Below, one piece after another: positions 34,536 through 46,627 of a stretch of 64,000 nt of DNA; position 1 is the stretch's first letter, and the number at the start of each line of letters is the position of its first letter. Under the pieces are notes generated by a model. The model saw only the letters and a program-made list of their open reading frames with translations. It was not told the origin of the DNA and ran no database searches. Origin of the DNA: Coptis chinensis (Eukaryota; Streptophyta; Magnoliopsida; Ranunculales; Ranunculaceae); assembly GCA_015680905.1 (NCBI GenBank), contig CM027380.1, positions 56,003,001 to 56,067,000 on the forward strand, written 5' to 3'. The position numbers and the translations under genes were made by a program.

Positions 34536-34934
34536 TTACTTGGAATTCTTTAAGCAAGGAAGCCATGCTGGAAGGCAATATGGAATGACAGGGTATATAT
34601 GATTAGGATCGAAATTGTTGATGAGCTCAATCTTTGCCGTGCCGGTGTGATATATATATGTCTCCAAGCTAGTAAGATAGCGACAATTGGGTACACTCCA
34701 TAACTTCACCAAGACAAGCTCAGGATTTAATGGATGAATAGCAAAAGGATGAAAACCAACTCCAGATTTAAATATCTGTGGAAACTCATTTCTCAAGCTT
34801 ATATAATCAATATTATGCTTCAAAGACCATGTGCCTCCATCAGTCTGAGAGCTCTGAGCATAATATAATGATCCAGCAGAAACCATCAAAGGAAAATGTT
34901 CATAACTCATGGGGGGAAGTTCCAATAAACTTAA
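34536..34934 (-). pseudogene. F-box protein, 3' part of the gene (F-box-associated region)
   Basis: The minus strand is open from the insertion junction to the stop near 34536: ELPPMSYEHFPLMVSAGSLY, YAQSSQTDGGTWSLKHNIDY and a hydrophobic end. The xELPPxxYEHFxLMVSxGxLYYAQ pattern is that of the C-terminal F-box-associated beta-propeller-like domain of plant F-box proteins, which present substrates to SCF ubiquitin ligases. It is the direct continuation of 60307-61169. Joining the two at the TAA target duplication gives EEGNL followed by SLLELPP without loss of frame. This part itself shows no stop. Confidence 0.75.
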
Positions 34935-35260
34935 AGTGGGTGTTTGGATCTCATTTTTTCAAAAAATCAGTTTTTATCTTTTTCTGAAAAAACATTTATT
35001 CTAAAAACAATTTTTAAACCTCCAATCCATTCCAATGTGCATCAATCTCAGCCACACATCTGGATTTTTGTTAGAAAAACGAAATTCTAAAGCAAACTTG
35101 TTAACCGGAGAAACTGGTTAGATAATGAAACAAGTATAGAAAATACCGAATCTACCCATGATACTAATTCAAAAGATAAAAGCAAAAAAGTAACCATCGT
35201 ACTCTCAGAAATTTTGAACCTTCGGAAATGAAACAGTTACACACTCTCTTTTCGACAGAG

Positions 35261-35526
35261 TTATGATTTCTCCGTCAATTCAAGATACCAACTCGACACG
35301 CTATCACCATTCTCAACTTTACACACCAAACCTGCTTTTACAAATCGATAACCCAGACCACCACACTCGAACCCCAAAATCTCATCATTCCAACCCACTC
35401 TATATCCTTCTGATTTCCTCCAGAAGTCCTTGTCAAGAGGATCAAGAGCTAGAATTTTATATCTCAGCTCACTTAAGTCATGTTCCTTGTCTTCAGATGA
35501 CTTAGCTTTAATGTATACAGTCCTGC
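35261..35526 (-). pseudogene. Unrecognised terminal exon, about 88 codons
   Basis: After a minus-strand TTGCAG acceptor the frame reads RTVYIKAKSSEDKEHDLSEL, RYKILALDPLDKDFWRKSEG, DEILGFECGGLGYRFVKAG and ends SSWYLELTEKS before a TAA. Composition and codon use look like a real globular protein and there is no internal stop. I cannot assign a family. The part encoding its last 27 or so codons is present again, decayed, at 37028-37110. It lies 330 bp inside the left end of the large insertion, so it may be a captured host exon. Confidence 0.45.
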
Positions 35527-35599
35527 AAGTAACTAAACTAGTAAAATGATTAGCTGAAATAAAATAAATAATAGAACTCAATTGTAATTTTTATGGAAC

Positions 35600-36898
35600 G
35601 TTCAGCTCTAGACAAGGAGAAAAAGAGAGAAATATCAAAACATGATCTTGCATCCAGGATGAACTTTCGCAATCAGTAATCTACGTAAACAGTCATAATA
35701 ATTCAGTAGAAACCAATAACAGTTGATTAAACTGAGTTTCTAAATGATATACACACAAACAAGTCTATGTCCAATAGTCTATCGTCAGTTTCACACAAAT
35801 GATATAGCCCCATAAGTATTGTATTGGATTCTGGGAGTGATGATAATTAATAGCTTTACCTGTACTTCTGAAGTAAATCTATGCAAGTCACAAAGTTGTT
35901 AGATATATTTGGGTTTGAATTTAGGTGGACCCTTCCATTTTGAAACAGGATTGCAACTCACAGCCACAAACTAACAACATTTGCTGTCTAATTCACTTAA
36001 AAATCTCCAGAATTCCCACTCAATCAGATAGCAAGATAGCAAGAATGCCCGTTCTTAACTCTTGATAGATAGAATCCTTTGTGTCCTGTCTCTCTTGTAA
36101 GGAAAGAGAAAAGCTTCTTAACCATGTTAAATGATAGTGATCCTGGCAATAGCGAAAATATGTGATAGTTTAACTTGAAGCATAAAGTTATATATGAAGA
36201 GAACTATATATCAATTGGCACTGAAAAGTCAGCACAAGTCACCTTTTCCTAGCATAGGAGGGGTAGCGGGGTAGGGCATCTAATTTATTTTCCCCCTGTT
36301 AAGCAATTTGGGGACTCAGACCTTAGAAAATGTAAATGTCATATACTCAAACTCATTATACAAAGTTGATGCAGAAATTTTTCTGGCAATCCTTGAAGAC
36401 AAACAAAAGTGATTAAGCTAATAACTTGACAAAGTAGACCACAACTGTCTTGGTTTATCTAAGCATGACTGTGTCGAAGTTTTCTCACCATAAAAGTAAA
36501 TCATTCAAGTTATACTTGCCGCTCAAATGATCATTCGACCCTACCTTGTTCAAAGACTAATCAAATTGATGCAAATATTGTTTGCGCCTTTGAAACTTAA
36601 CGAAGTAGATTCATTATTTCAGATGTATTCCTATCACCATCCCTTAGTTAGTACATGTCAACTGTAAAGAAAAACCCGGTGTTACAGAAACTGATTCAGA
36701 CAATCAGTACCCTCATCAAAGAGTACTTGTTTCAAATATTGAAACTAAGTTATTAATTCTTTTTTCGTGTGCACGTAAGATCATTCTCAATCTCATTTGC
36801 CAATTTTTTCATTTTAAAAATAGTAATTAATTGTTCATGGTCAAATCGGGTTAAAGAGAGAGAGGTATCACTTTCAACTTAAGAAATAATTCGCACGC
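35600..36898. other. No gene seen
   Basis: AT-rich noncoding DNA, probably intron or transposon interior. No domain in any frame. Confidence 0.4.
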
Positions 36899-36970
36899 GG
36901 ATCCAGATGGATTCGAACCATCAACCACTCAAATAATGAGTGTTCTTACCCTTTTGAGCTTATGGATCCA
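36899..36970 (-). tRNA. tRNA-like sequence (probable tRNA pseudogene or SINE head)
   Basis: The minus strand begins GGATCCATAAGCTC and ends CATCTGGATCC: a 6-7 bp acceptor stem (GGATCCA/TGGATCC), a T arm GATGG-TTCGAAT-CCATC with the invariant TTCGA core, and an anticodon-like arm CACTC-ATTATTT-GAGTG. The middle of the loop would read TAT (Ile-like). The D arm (GCTCAAAAGGGTAAGAAC) pairs imperfectly and lacks the usual GGT loop pattern. It has the size and shape of a tRNA but probably not its function. Confidence 0.45.
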
Positions 36971-37027
36971 TAAATGAAAACAAACACTAACTGAAAAAAC
37001 TATTTATAAATATACCCCTAATTCGAC

Positions 37028-37110
37028 CTAATTCAAGATACCAACTTGACACGCTATCACCATTCTCAACTTGACACACCAAACCTGCTTATCCAAATCA
37101 ATAACCCAGA
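37028..37110. repeat. Second copy of the unrecognised exon's 3' end
   Basis: AATTCAAGATACCAACTTGA, CACGCTATCACCATTCTCAA and AATCAATAACCCAGAC match 35278-35360 with few changes. The frame is not kept. Confidence 0.8.
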
Positions 37111-40100
37111 CAACAGTCATTAAAAGCAAGTAACAATAGCCAAGAAAATGAAAACTTGTCCAACTTCCCACACGCTTGTCTCAAGATGTGCTATTTAAAT
37201 TGTGCACATGCAGGAGGTGCACTGAGGGCAATAGAAAAGCCAAAAACTATATTTGATTCTTACTTTGTACAATCATAGAAGTACATTTAGTACTAAGAAA
37301 TAAAATACATAATGAATGGCCATGAACACCACCAATCATTATACACAGAACAAAGTCTAAGCTCAGATTTATAAAGTGTCCTAAAAAACTTATCATTGAC
37401 ATTGAAAGTGAACTGAGCCAGTAGTGATACCCAAGTCACTGCTCTTTGGCTTCCCTTTCACATTTACGAGCTAATTAGCAGGCTTTATGTCTGTGTGGAC
37501 AAAATGTCTAACTCCATGCAAGTAAGTTGGACTAGTGAAAAACTAAAGTAAATTCGATTGGTTTATGGACAAAAGATAGAATACATAAAGGTAAGTTACA
37601 AAGACTTCAAGAGCGTGGAAGATACTGAAAAGATGGGATACATTAAAAGAAGCTGTAAAGTGCTAAAAACATCGATATGAGTTCAGGCATTCTCACTGAT
37701 ACATTAAGAGAAATAACCCTCTGCTTTTGTAATGATCTCAGCATATGAAGACTGAGATGAAACAACCAAATATGACAAGCTAAGTGAGGTTAAACAGGGT
37801 GGAGTGTGGAACTACAATTACCTTTATTTCATGACGGCATGTACGCATGTGCAAAGCTTGTTCCATCCATCTGATAAATCCAAAGAAACATAGCAAAAGT
37901 GGTCTCCTTTGCAAAGCAGTAAAGAATTTATCGGAGGTTAGGTTTTTATTTGAGAATGTATGTTGGTTTTGTTAGTGAAAATTTGGGAAAAGGAAGGAAG
38001 CTGTTTCTTTGAGAAATAGTCATAGAGAAACCAATTAAATATTTCTACCGGTTTTAGCCTTTACCCATTTTTGTTCGGGGCAGATGGACAATCTACTGTT
38101 TGCGCATTAAGTTGCATAGAAACTTGTGCGCATTGGAGATTTGTAATTTTTAAATCAGAATAAATTTGTGGACAGACAGTGTTTGTTGTCCACAAGAAAT
38201 CATCAACTGCTGATGTTTTGCTGCTCGAAAAAATTTAATTTAATTTAATTTAATTTAATTTTTTTTTTTTGTTTTTTAACACACTATGCACACCATGTTA
38301 AACAAAATTTATCTAAAAATGTAAACATAATTTGGGTGAGCACACTTACAATTGATATTATGTGTGAGCAGACACACTAGGCCGCCGTTTAAATTTTAAA
38401 TTGAATGGAACTCCATTCCTATTTGATTTCCAGACACACTTAAGTAATAAATTTTTAAGTATAGCTCCAAATAACATGTACTTGGAGCCTCTCATCCTAG
38501 CAAGTGCACGTTGCAAACGACAAAGATAAAAAAGTTAGTGCATCAAAAGCATCTATGTAACGCTATTCACTAAAATCAGTATCCAACCCTTAGGTAAATT
38601 GGACATGCTTGATGAGCCTAAAGTGGAGAGGTAGTCTTGAGTAATTGCTTCTATTTAACCGAAGACATTGGCTATGGTATTTCACAATGTCGGTTGGCAT
38701 GATGACATGTGTTGTAGAACATAGACAACGAAAATTTTGAATATTTAAACAAAAAAAATTGTTTGTGTATCTCAAATACATGGCATCAAATTAAAGATAA
38801 TGGTGATATAGATGGTAAGAGAAAAAAAGGTTGAGTTATGATGTTAGAAGAGAAAGGATGAAGCCTTGTGAATTGCATACCGCTTCAAGCTGGGAAATGC
38901 TCCGAGCAAATAATATGACACTTGGATGTTGGAATAGTGTTATGTAGTAGAAGCACAAACTTATATATCTGACCATCACAATCCAATATGTTCAATATTT
39001 TACTTGTCAAAGCAACGACACCGATCCTAGATAGAAGAAGCACTAAGAGTCATGCAACTGAAATACAAATTGTTGTTTTTGTTCTGTATGCAATAATTTG
39101 GCAGTTCAACCGTACGCTGCAAATTAAATAGTAAGATGAATTTGAGTATTTACATGTGTCACATTAATATTAAAGCAACATCAAAAGTAGATTACAGAAT
39201 AGGTTTTCATGTTTATACAACATAAGTAAAACTCAGCCTAAAATTACAAAATTGTTTATACTACTAATTTGTCAGCCTCTTGCAAGGTTTGATAATTTTA
39301 AATCGAGGTTTTTTAACTTAGTTGCCAATAATGGTCCAAAGTTGTTTGGCTCACGCAGCTTGCTCTTAACTAATGACCCTACAAAAAAAAAAAGGAGTCC
39401 AGATTTAATTTTATATAAGGAGGAAGAGCATAGTACTAAAGAAATTAAATAAAGAAGAGCTTATTAAAAGTTCAAATGCAATTAAATGAGTCTGCCTAAT
39501 GATAGATGCATAAAACAACCCCATTCAGAAGTATGAACCTTTGCTAATACCAGTTGAATGGAGATGTAATAATGGTATCTTTGAGGGTTCACTAAGAAAG
39601 ACTAAAAATCAAAGGTGAGAGCTTATATGGGATTGCGAAATCGTTGGAGGTGTTAACAACTTGCAAAACCATCCAATTGAAGAATTGAAGTCTATTACCC
39701 TAGGGACTTCAAGATAAAGTTTAGTTACTAATCCCATTGAGGTAACACGGTTTCTAGCTTAGCTTATGCATTCAATATTACTATAGAAGCTATTGTCTTC
39801 CAATAACAGAGATAAAATAAAAAAAAAGTTATATTTTATCCTTTGAATATGCAACTATATATCTTAGCAAACACTCAAACTAACTCCATACATCAGCCCA
39901 AATATACTAAGAGATTCTTACCTTATACCTTATACATTTCTTTGTCTTGTTTGGAATTGTATCCACATTTATATTCCTTCTGACAGTAGCATCGTGAAAT
40001 AGATATTCCTCCTGAGTTGTTGAGCTAATTTCAATTATGTACGGTATATGACTTATAGAACTATGGCTAGCTAGCATGACCCTGGTAAGAGGGGCAAAAA

Positions 40101-40434
40101 AAAAATCAAAGAAAGTAGATTTTACAATATCAAATCACAATCACCTAGAAACACGCCAAATAATAATTATTATATATATTGATAAAATAGATATCAGCAT
40201 GTGCACGGTGAAGTATTCGTATTTACAACATCTTGCCTGAGTGATAAAATTACTAAAGAAGCAATAATCATCTCCTCCAACAAATATAGTGTCCAGAAGT
40301 TCAAAGAAATAGGTCATTGGTGAAAATAAAAAGTCATATACCTTGACTATCCATAGTCATATTATGCTAAAAACCATGCTTGCTCCTCAAAGAGGTTGTT
40401 ACCGCGTTTAAGGCGAATATATCATAGATATCCT
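37111..40434. other. No gene seen; simple repeats only
   Basis: A (TTTAA)n stretch followed by a T run lies at about 38235-38270. Several short open frames (38590-38781 minus, 39252-39452 plus) lack recognisable domains. Otherwise AT-rich DNA inside the large insertion. Confidence 0.4.
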
Positions 40435-42042
40435 TGACAAACCCTCTTTTTGTGTGTATGTAGATGAGATATGGATGATGTAGATATATGATGGTCATTG
40501 AACAAAATAGAAGCGTATCAAAACCTAATTATCCCTCAATGAGTAAAGGATGAGTAAGGTATCGTTCCACTTTTAAATGTATGTTTATATGAAGGACTGG
40601 ACTGGAAAGGGGGTTTGAGGGATTAAAAACTATTATTATAGATATTATAGATTCTAATGCTAAACTAAACTAAACTAAACTAAACTATAATAAACTAAAC
40701 TATTGAGAATTTATAAGAGAGGAAATTCAAGAGATTAGAATCCACCAATACTTTTGATTCAATGACCTTTTGCTTCATGGTTGTTCTCACAAGTAGACTA
40801 CAATTAGGCAATCGAGCGAGTGCCGATGCCCTCTTGGACGAAACATCGTTAACGAATAACTCTACTTAAGGTTGTTCCTATATTCATGTTACTAGTATCT
40901 TCTTTCCTTTTATGTGAGCTTGGGTAGCTATTCAATGAATCACCATCTAAGGAAAACACAAGGAATACTTTTCTTACTCTAAAACAATACACAACTAGAA
41001 GAAAAGTAAAAAATAATAGTATAATATTCCATTACAATAAATAAAACCCTATTCTAGCATTGTATTCAATTGCAATAAATAAAAGCATGTTACTAACAAA
41101 TATTCAATTGCAATAAATACAACCCTAAACTAGCGTGATATTCGATTGCAATAAATAAAAACTTTAATCTATACTTCCATCTCCTGGTTTGGGCAATGGA
41201 ACTAATAACTAAAAACATAAAGAACTAACCTGATTGGAGAATACCATGAACCAGAAGAATCATTAAACCTTAAGCACCGGCTTCATCTTCTCCCTTGAAA
41301 GAGAAGATTAGCTTTCCATAAAGAAGGAAGAACACGAAGAACGAGAAAAGAAGAGTCAAAGAACATAAAACTAGAAAAACTAATTTATTAAGACTCAGCT
41401 AGTTAAAACCGATCTTTTATTATTAATCTCTCTCTGCCTCAAGTTCTAGAGACAAGAGTATAAGTGAATTGACAAATTACATGAGGCACTTAGGTCCTCT
41501 ATTTATAGAGGTTACAATGAGCTCTAGAAGCATTCCAAACCATCATTTGTTTCCTAATACAAATAGACTTCTTTCAGAGTCCAACTTCGTCTCCAAAACT
41601 AAGAAGAAATTGGCTACAAGATTAATCGATCCATGCGTCTCGACGCGCGTTTAACGCGTCTAGGACTTTCGATCCATCGGCCCCAGGGCCGTAAGCCTAT
41701 TTTGTCTCTTACGCTTTCTATCCTTCTATCATCTTTTGCGGGCTTTGGTCCAAGCAACGAATCCTTTGGCCTTAGGCTTCCAAATAGGCTTTAAAATAGG
41801 TCCAAGTCGCATCTTTAATAGCTCCAATTCCTTGGCCTTCTTCATGATTGTCCACAGGCTTCCCATGTGATCCTTAATGCTCCGAATTGCTCCAGTTTAC
41901 CCCATTTTCTCTAATATTCCACAAAACTCTCTCTTGGACCTGTAGAATCATAAAATATAACTTACAAACACTATTAGTCCACTAAGATGGCTAAATAAGA
42001 GGCATAATCGAATGATAAATAACACTTTTTGAGCACTTATCA
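40435..42042 (-). repeat. 3' LTR of the Athila-like element
   Basis: 1,608 bp, plus-strand ends TGACAAACCCTCTTTTTGTG and TTTTTGAGCACTTATCA. It contains a (CTAAA)n-type simple repeat at about 40659-40704 that is shorter in the other LTR. Confidence 0.92.
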
Positions 42043-42056
42043 CAACTCCCAACTAG
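42043..42056 (-). promoter_or_regulatory. Probable polypurine tract
   Basis: The minus strand reads AGTTGGGAGTTG just before the 3' LTR; it is short and imperfect. A second purine block, GTTAAGTCGGGGGAGGAGGT, typical of Athila 3' regions, lies at about 43800-43822. Confidence 0.4.
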
Positions 42057-42914
42057 CCTTTTGCTACTCTCTTAGCAAATAAGATAAAAAAAATAGATAA
42101 GTAATCAAAATCACATCCTAATAACAAAAATAAAATCTTAACTCATTTTCGCAGGCATCGCGATTGTATTTACCATATGCAACAAGGCTTTAAACCTTTA
42201 AGTTCCCCAAAAAGGACGAGTTATAGTCTTGTGAGGGTTTTCAGGTGATATACCCACAAAATCAATCAATAGCATGTTCAAGAATGATAGTATTTTTCAG
42301 AGAGAGAAATTCCTTACCCACTTAGTGCTTACTCCAATAGGCAAGATCCATTGTTAACTACATTGTCGAAAAAAGACTCATAAATTATGATGGGAGATAG
42401 TAAAAATTGACAAAATTCTCAATCAAGGCTTATGTGTGTACTTAGTCAATCTCCTATACTCTCCTATCCAAGAAACGGAATCCCTAGTTTACCATAGGTA
42501 GATAATCTCGACTTTCAACCTTCACCGGTCATACTCTCAGAAATGAATCTCTCAGAAGATGGTCTACTATTTTACCTCATATATGTGGGGAAAAGAATAA
42601 TGAATACTAACATCCCACATACTACCTTGAAAAATGGATTTCTGGATGAAATTAGTCTCATGGAAAGAATGTCAATCACATATGAAGTGTCGGGTCCTTC
42701 ACTTTAGCATCCTCTCACCTATTTTAGACTTCGTACCATACTGAATGATAAGTCATGGGTTGTAACTTGGCTTGGGTATTGGTTTATGAAGGAAAGGTAA
42801 AAAAGATTCAAAGGTTGTTTCTGAAAAACACTAAGGGCCGGGTTTTGCTTCATTATTTGGAAGATTTTTTCAAATTCTTCTTTTGTCTTAGCTTTTCTAT
42901 CCATTCTGTTCAAC

Positions 42915-42946
<32 letters not shown>

Positions 42947-44481
42947 CATTTTTCTTTAGCTCAGTGGTATATCCTTGATTAGTACTGGATATGCTTGTTT
43001 TCCACTAACTTCTTTCACTTAGAACAGAATGATGGTCTTCATTGTATCTCTCTGGTATTTTCTTGTAATCTTCCTTTTGTGCTATTTCTTCCTCAATGTG
43101 CCCCTCGTATTCTCAGAAACATATGGGTATGGCTGATAAATATTTTGGCTATACTCCTTATCTGGAGTTGGGTAAAGGGTAAAGGGTTTTATGAAAGAAA
43201 ATGGCTTATTGTAAGGCTCAAAAGGGTTTAACATTATGGTCCTACTAGGTGGGATAAAGGCTGAATGGGTTCACTACTTCACTTATCAGTATGATACTTT
43301 GTTTCGAATAGACTACAAGACCTAATGGCTATCTCCCTAGTTGATGTCACTTCGTGATTAACCAAATCAATAAATAATGAGACTATATTACAACGACATA
43401 AAGAACTGAAAGATGTTGAGTCACTAAGACTCGGATTTTTCGTAAGAACTCTCCAAAGAATGGGTATAAAGCTCAAGTCTCACGAGCTAAGTCTAAAAAT
43501 TCTACTTCAGTTTACTAGGGGTTTAAATCTCTTCTAGCAAAAGTACACAAAACCCGACCAAGTACTTATGGTGGTGCCTTGATAAAGAATTCTATCAACA
43601 AGAACTATGTCCGAGCATAATAAATAGTCTAAGCGGTAATGAAATCAATAATATCAACTATCTATCAAACTCAACACTAAGCAGTATAAAATCTATATCC
43701 CAGACTCATCATTAAAATTCATTTTTCTCATGCTACTAATATAGAAACAAAAATATTTTTGTTTTTGAAAACTAATTTTTGAAATTCATTTCTCAAGTAC
43801 ACCTCCTCCCCCGACTTAACATATGCATTGTCCTCAATGTATAGAAATTAAGTAAATGAAATGAATGAGAAAAAGGGAAGATGTTACCATTGATGCCGAA
43901 TATCAAAATTAATCCCAAAAATAAGAACATTTCCTTTTACCAAGATTTTTTTTTTTTTTTTGTTAGGTCTTTTTAAGTCAGATCCCTAAGATTATATATC
44001 ATGCATTATCAATTTGGAGTGAGGAGATCAGATTTTCTTACCCAAATTGATTTTAATGTTTGGAGGACGAGGAGGTCTCACCTTGTGGTTTGTCAAAAAT
44101 ACTCCTTGATATGCTGGAAAGATTGTTGGTGAAGTTGCTTCCCTACCTTGAACTATTTCAGGTCTGATGATTGTGTGATAGGCTTTGTGGTTATTCTGTG
44201 TAGAAGATTGATGAAAATCTTTCTTTCTAACAGATAATAGTATCCGATGTGCCCCTTTACCACAACAACAGATGATGATAATGGATGTCCGGCCGATTGG
44301 CCAAGGTGGGCGGTAGACCGGTTCACATACTTCTCTCGTTCGCTCGACAATGATGGTGTAGAAGAGGCTTCAACAAAGGCAATGCTTCTTATCAATATGG
44401 TCCACTTTCGCTCGTAAGACTTCATTTCAGTTTCTAGAATCGTTGTTTTTCCAAAACTTCTTTAAGCTGATTCTCTAACAA
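42057..44481 (-). other. Noncoding 3' region of the Athila-like element
   Basis: No pol motifs are found. The minus strand at about 43800-43845 contains ACATTGAGGACAATGCATAT followed by the G-rich block, as often seen downstream of coding sequence in Athila relatives. Open frames such as 44153-44425 (minus) are short and unassigned. Simple (TTA)n repeats lie at about 42908-42945. Confidence 0.5.
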
Positions 44482-44925
44482 CTAATTTTTCTGGGTAGAA
44501 GTCTGTTGTTCATCCTGAAATGTATAGTTCATCTTCTCAAGATATGATACTCTCTCTGTTAATTTTCCATTCTGCTCACTTAAATCCTGAATTTTCTGCA
44601 GAGATTCCAAGAACATGGCTAGCAACGCCTCTGTGGTGGGGTTCTCAGGTTCACCACAGTTTTCTGTAGATTGAGCACTCTCAATTGTATCTTCGAATGG
44701 GAAGGATTCTTGTATCATGCTATCAAGAAAGTACACCTCTCCACCTTCGATGTCTTCACAATCCTTATGCAACAGGTGAAAGATATTTATGTCCATCGAC
44801 ATCTTACCAAAGTTGATCTTCATTTCACTATTGTGACAATTTATCAAAGATTTTGCGGTAGCGAGGAAAGGTCGGCCTAGAATAATTGGAATTTTATCAA
44901 AAGCCTCATTGGTGTCTATCACAAT
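44482..44925 (-). pseudogene. Retroviral-type aspartic protease, C-terminal half, with coiled-coil tail
   Basis: Minus-strand frame: IPIILGRPFLATAKSLINCH, MKINFGKMSMDINIFHL, then an acidic linker and a short helical stretch (ESLQKIQDLSEQNGKLTERV), stop near 44482. ILGRPFLATA is the second conserved block of plant Ty3 proteases (the flap-to-C-terminal hallmark ILGRPFL). The protein stops where a reverse transcriptase would normally follow. Its N-terminal half is on the far side of the solo LTR, at 48366. Confidence 0.8.
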
Positions 44926-45077
44926 GAAATTGTAACGCCCGTATTTTAAAATACGTATTTTTCTATTTATTAATTAATTAAATTATTTTATTTTCAAAAT
45001 TCGTCGGATCGGACTCGGGATACGTGGGCCTGGTTTTTGGGCCCGAGTCGGTGTTGGGCTTGGGTTTCGGACCCAAG

Positions 45078-45085
45078 TATATAAA
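45078..45085 (+). promoter_or_regulatory. TATA box of the 3.4-kb LTR family
   Basis: TATATAAA in the context CCCAAGTATATAAACACA; the other copy has the decayed AAATATATATTCATA at the same place (about 13766). Confidence 0.5.
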
Positions 45086-46415
45086 CACATTTTTCTAGAA
45101 AATAGGGTTCAGAGAAAAATAAAATAATGAAAATGGAGGCAGAGATGAAAGCTGGATTTCTGGAAGGTGGAGCGCGACGGCTCGGACTCGGAGAAATTCG
45201 TAGGAGCTGTTCATACAGGTGAGTAGCTATTTTGCTATTTCACCAAGAGTTATAGTTTTCGTATATCGGTGCATGGGTTTCTGTTTTTATATTTTGGTTA
45301 AATTGTCGAACTGTAATATTGTTAAATCGTTGAAGCTGTGATTACTCGAACTTAAAGCCGAAAAGCTCGACAGAAGCGTTAATGTCGGTTAACAAAACTA
45401 AAATAAAGAAGTCGCATCTTGCCTGCGTGTTGTTTGAACTCTTAATGGAGGTTTGAATCTCGAACCTTGTTTGGGCTTGGCGCTAAAGCCCAAAGAACAA
45501 TATCGCCGATATGTAGATTGAGCTGAATTGTATGATTTTGGTTGGTTGTGTGATTATGGTTTGATGATGGTGGTAGTGGGATTTGGTCGATTGGGTCTTT
45601 GGAGAGTGGAGTTGAGCTTGAAGGAAGGTCTAGAAGCTTCGCAGGCGCCCTTCAAGAATTTGATATTTTATTGTTTTGTTGTTTTGTTGTTGATTGAAGA
45701 TGGAGGAATTGGTTATTGGTTGGTTAGTGGTGGTTGAGGGTTGTGTTGTCGATTGAAGCTTGAAAACAAGCTTTAATGGAGGTCGGATTTTAGATCTAGA
45801 TCGGAGGAGAAATCGGGATGGAATGAATTAGAGTTATGGTCTTTGTTAATGTTGTTTGTTTTCTTATGGGGATCAAAACTAACTTGTTGAAATGGGGAGG
45901 GGGTGGGTTTTGGTGGTGGTGGTGGAGGAGAGAATGGGTGAGGAAGAAGATTGTGGCCGACGGGCTTGGGCTTGGGTCATCGGTTTAAGTTTTGGGCCGG
46001 CCTAATTTCATTTGTTGCTTAGGCGCGAAATGTTTAAGTTTTGGGCCCGGTTTGTTTTAGTTGTATGGGCCAAATTCTATTAGCTATTTGGGCCGGTTTT
46101 GTTTTAATTTGTGGACGGATTCAGGTTAAATTGACGGGTCGAACCATTTGTGTGTTTACCCGGTTTAATTAGTTTCCTTTGGGCGATCACTTAACCGTTT
46201 GGGCCAATTTATAATATTGTTTGGGGCCAGTCCATAGGACGTAAAATAGATCTAAATGGGTCCTTCAATGTTTAGACTTTCGGGTTTTAAGGTTTGGTTT
46301 TGGCCAGTTGGGTCCGAACCATGACCTTAGTCATGAGCCCATGAGCCATGCACCCTTAACCTTAGCCATGAACCATGGCTATGACCCTGAACCTGTCGAA
46401 TATGGAAACGACAGT

Positions 46416-46627
46416 TTGACTTTGACGATGACAGTTTGACTTTGACTATCGACCGTTGACTTTGACGGTTGACTTTGACCTTTGACCGTTGACTTTGACC
46501 TTTGACCATGGCATGTTGACTTTGACTTTGACCATGACATGTTGAGTTTGACCTTGACCATGATGTGTTGACCTTTGACCTTTGACCGTTGACTTTGACC
46601 GTTGACCGTTGACTTTGACCGTTGACT
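46416..46627 (+). promoter_or_regulatory. Array of about 26 TTGAC words (W-box-like) in the LTR
   Basis: Mixed TTGACT, TTGACC and TTGACG units follow each other every 6-10 bp, in phrases such as CGTTGACTTTGACC. TTGAC(C/T) is the core W-box bound by plant WRKY factors. The sister LTR at 14962-15014 has about seven. The minus-strand open frame here (46379-46642, Ser/Lys/Gln-rich) is only a shadow of the repeat. Confidence 0.75.

Noticed and set aside
43279..44425. Short minus-strand frames as remnants of reverse transcriptase or integrase
   Set aside because: No YxDD, RNase H or HHCC/DDE pattern in any of them; region treated as noncoding 3' part of the element.
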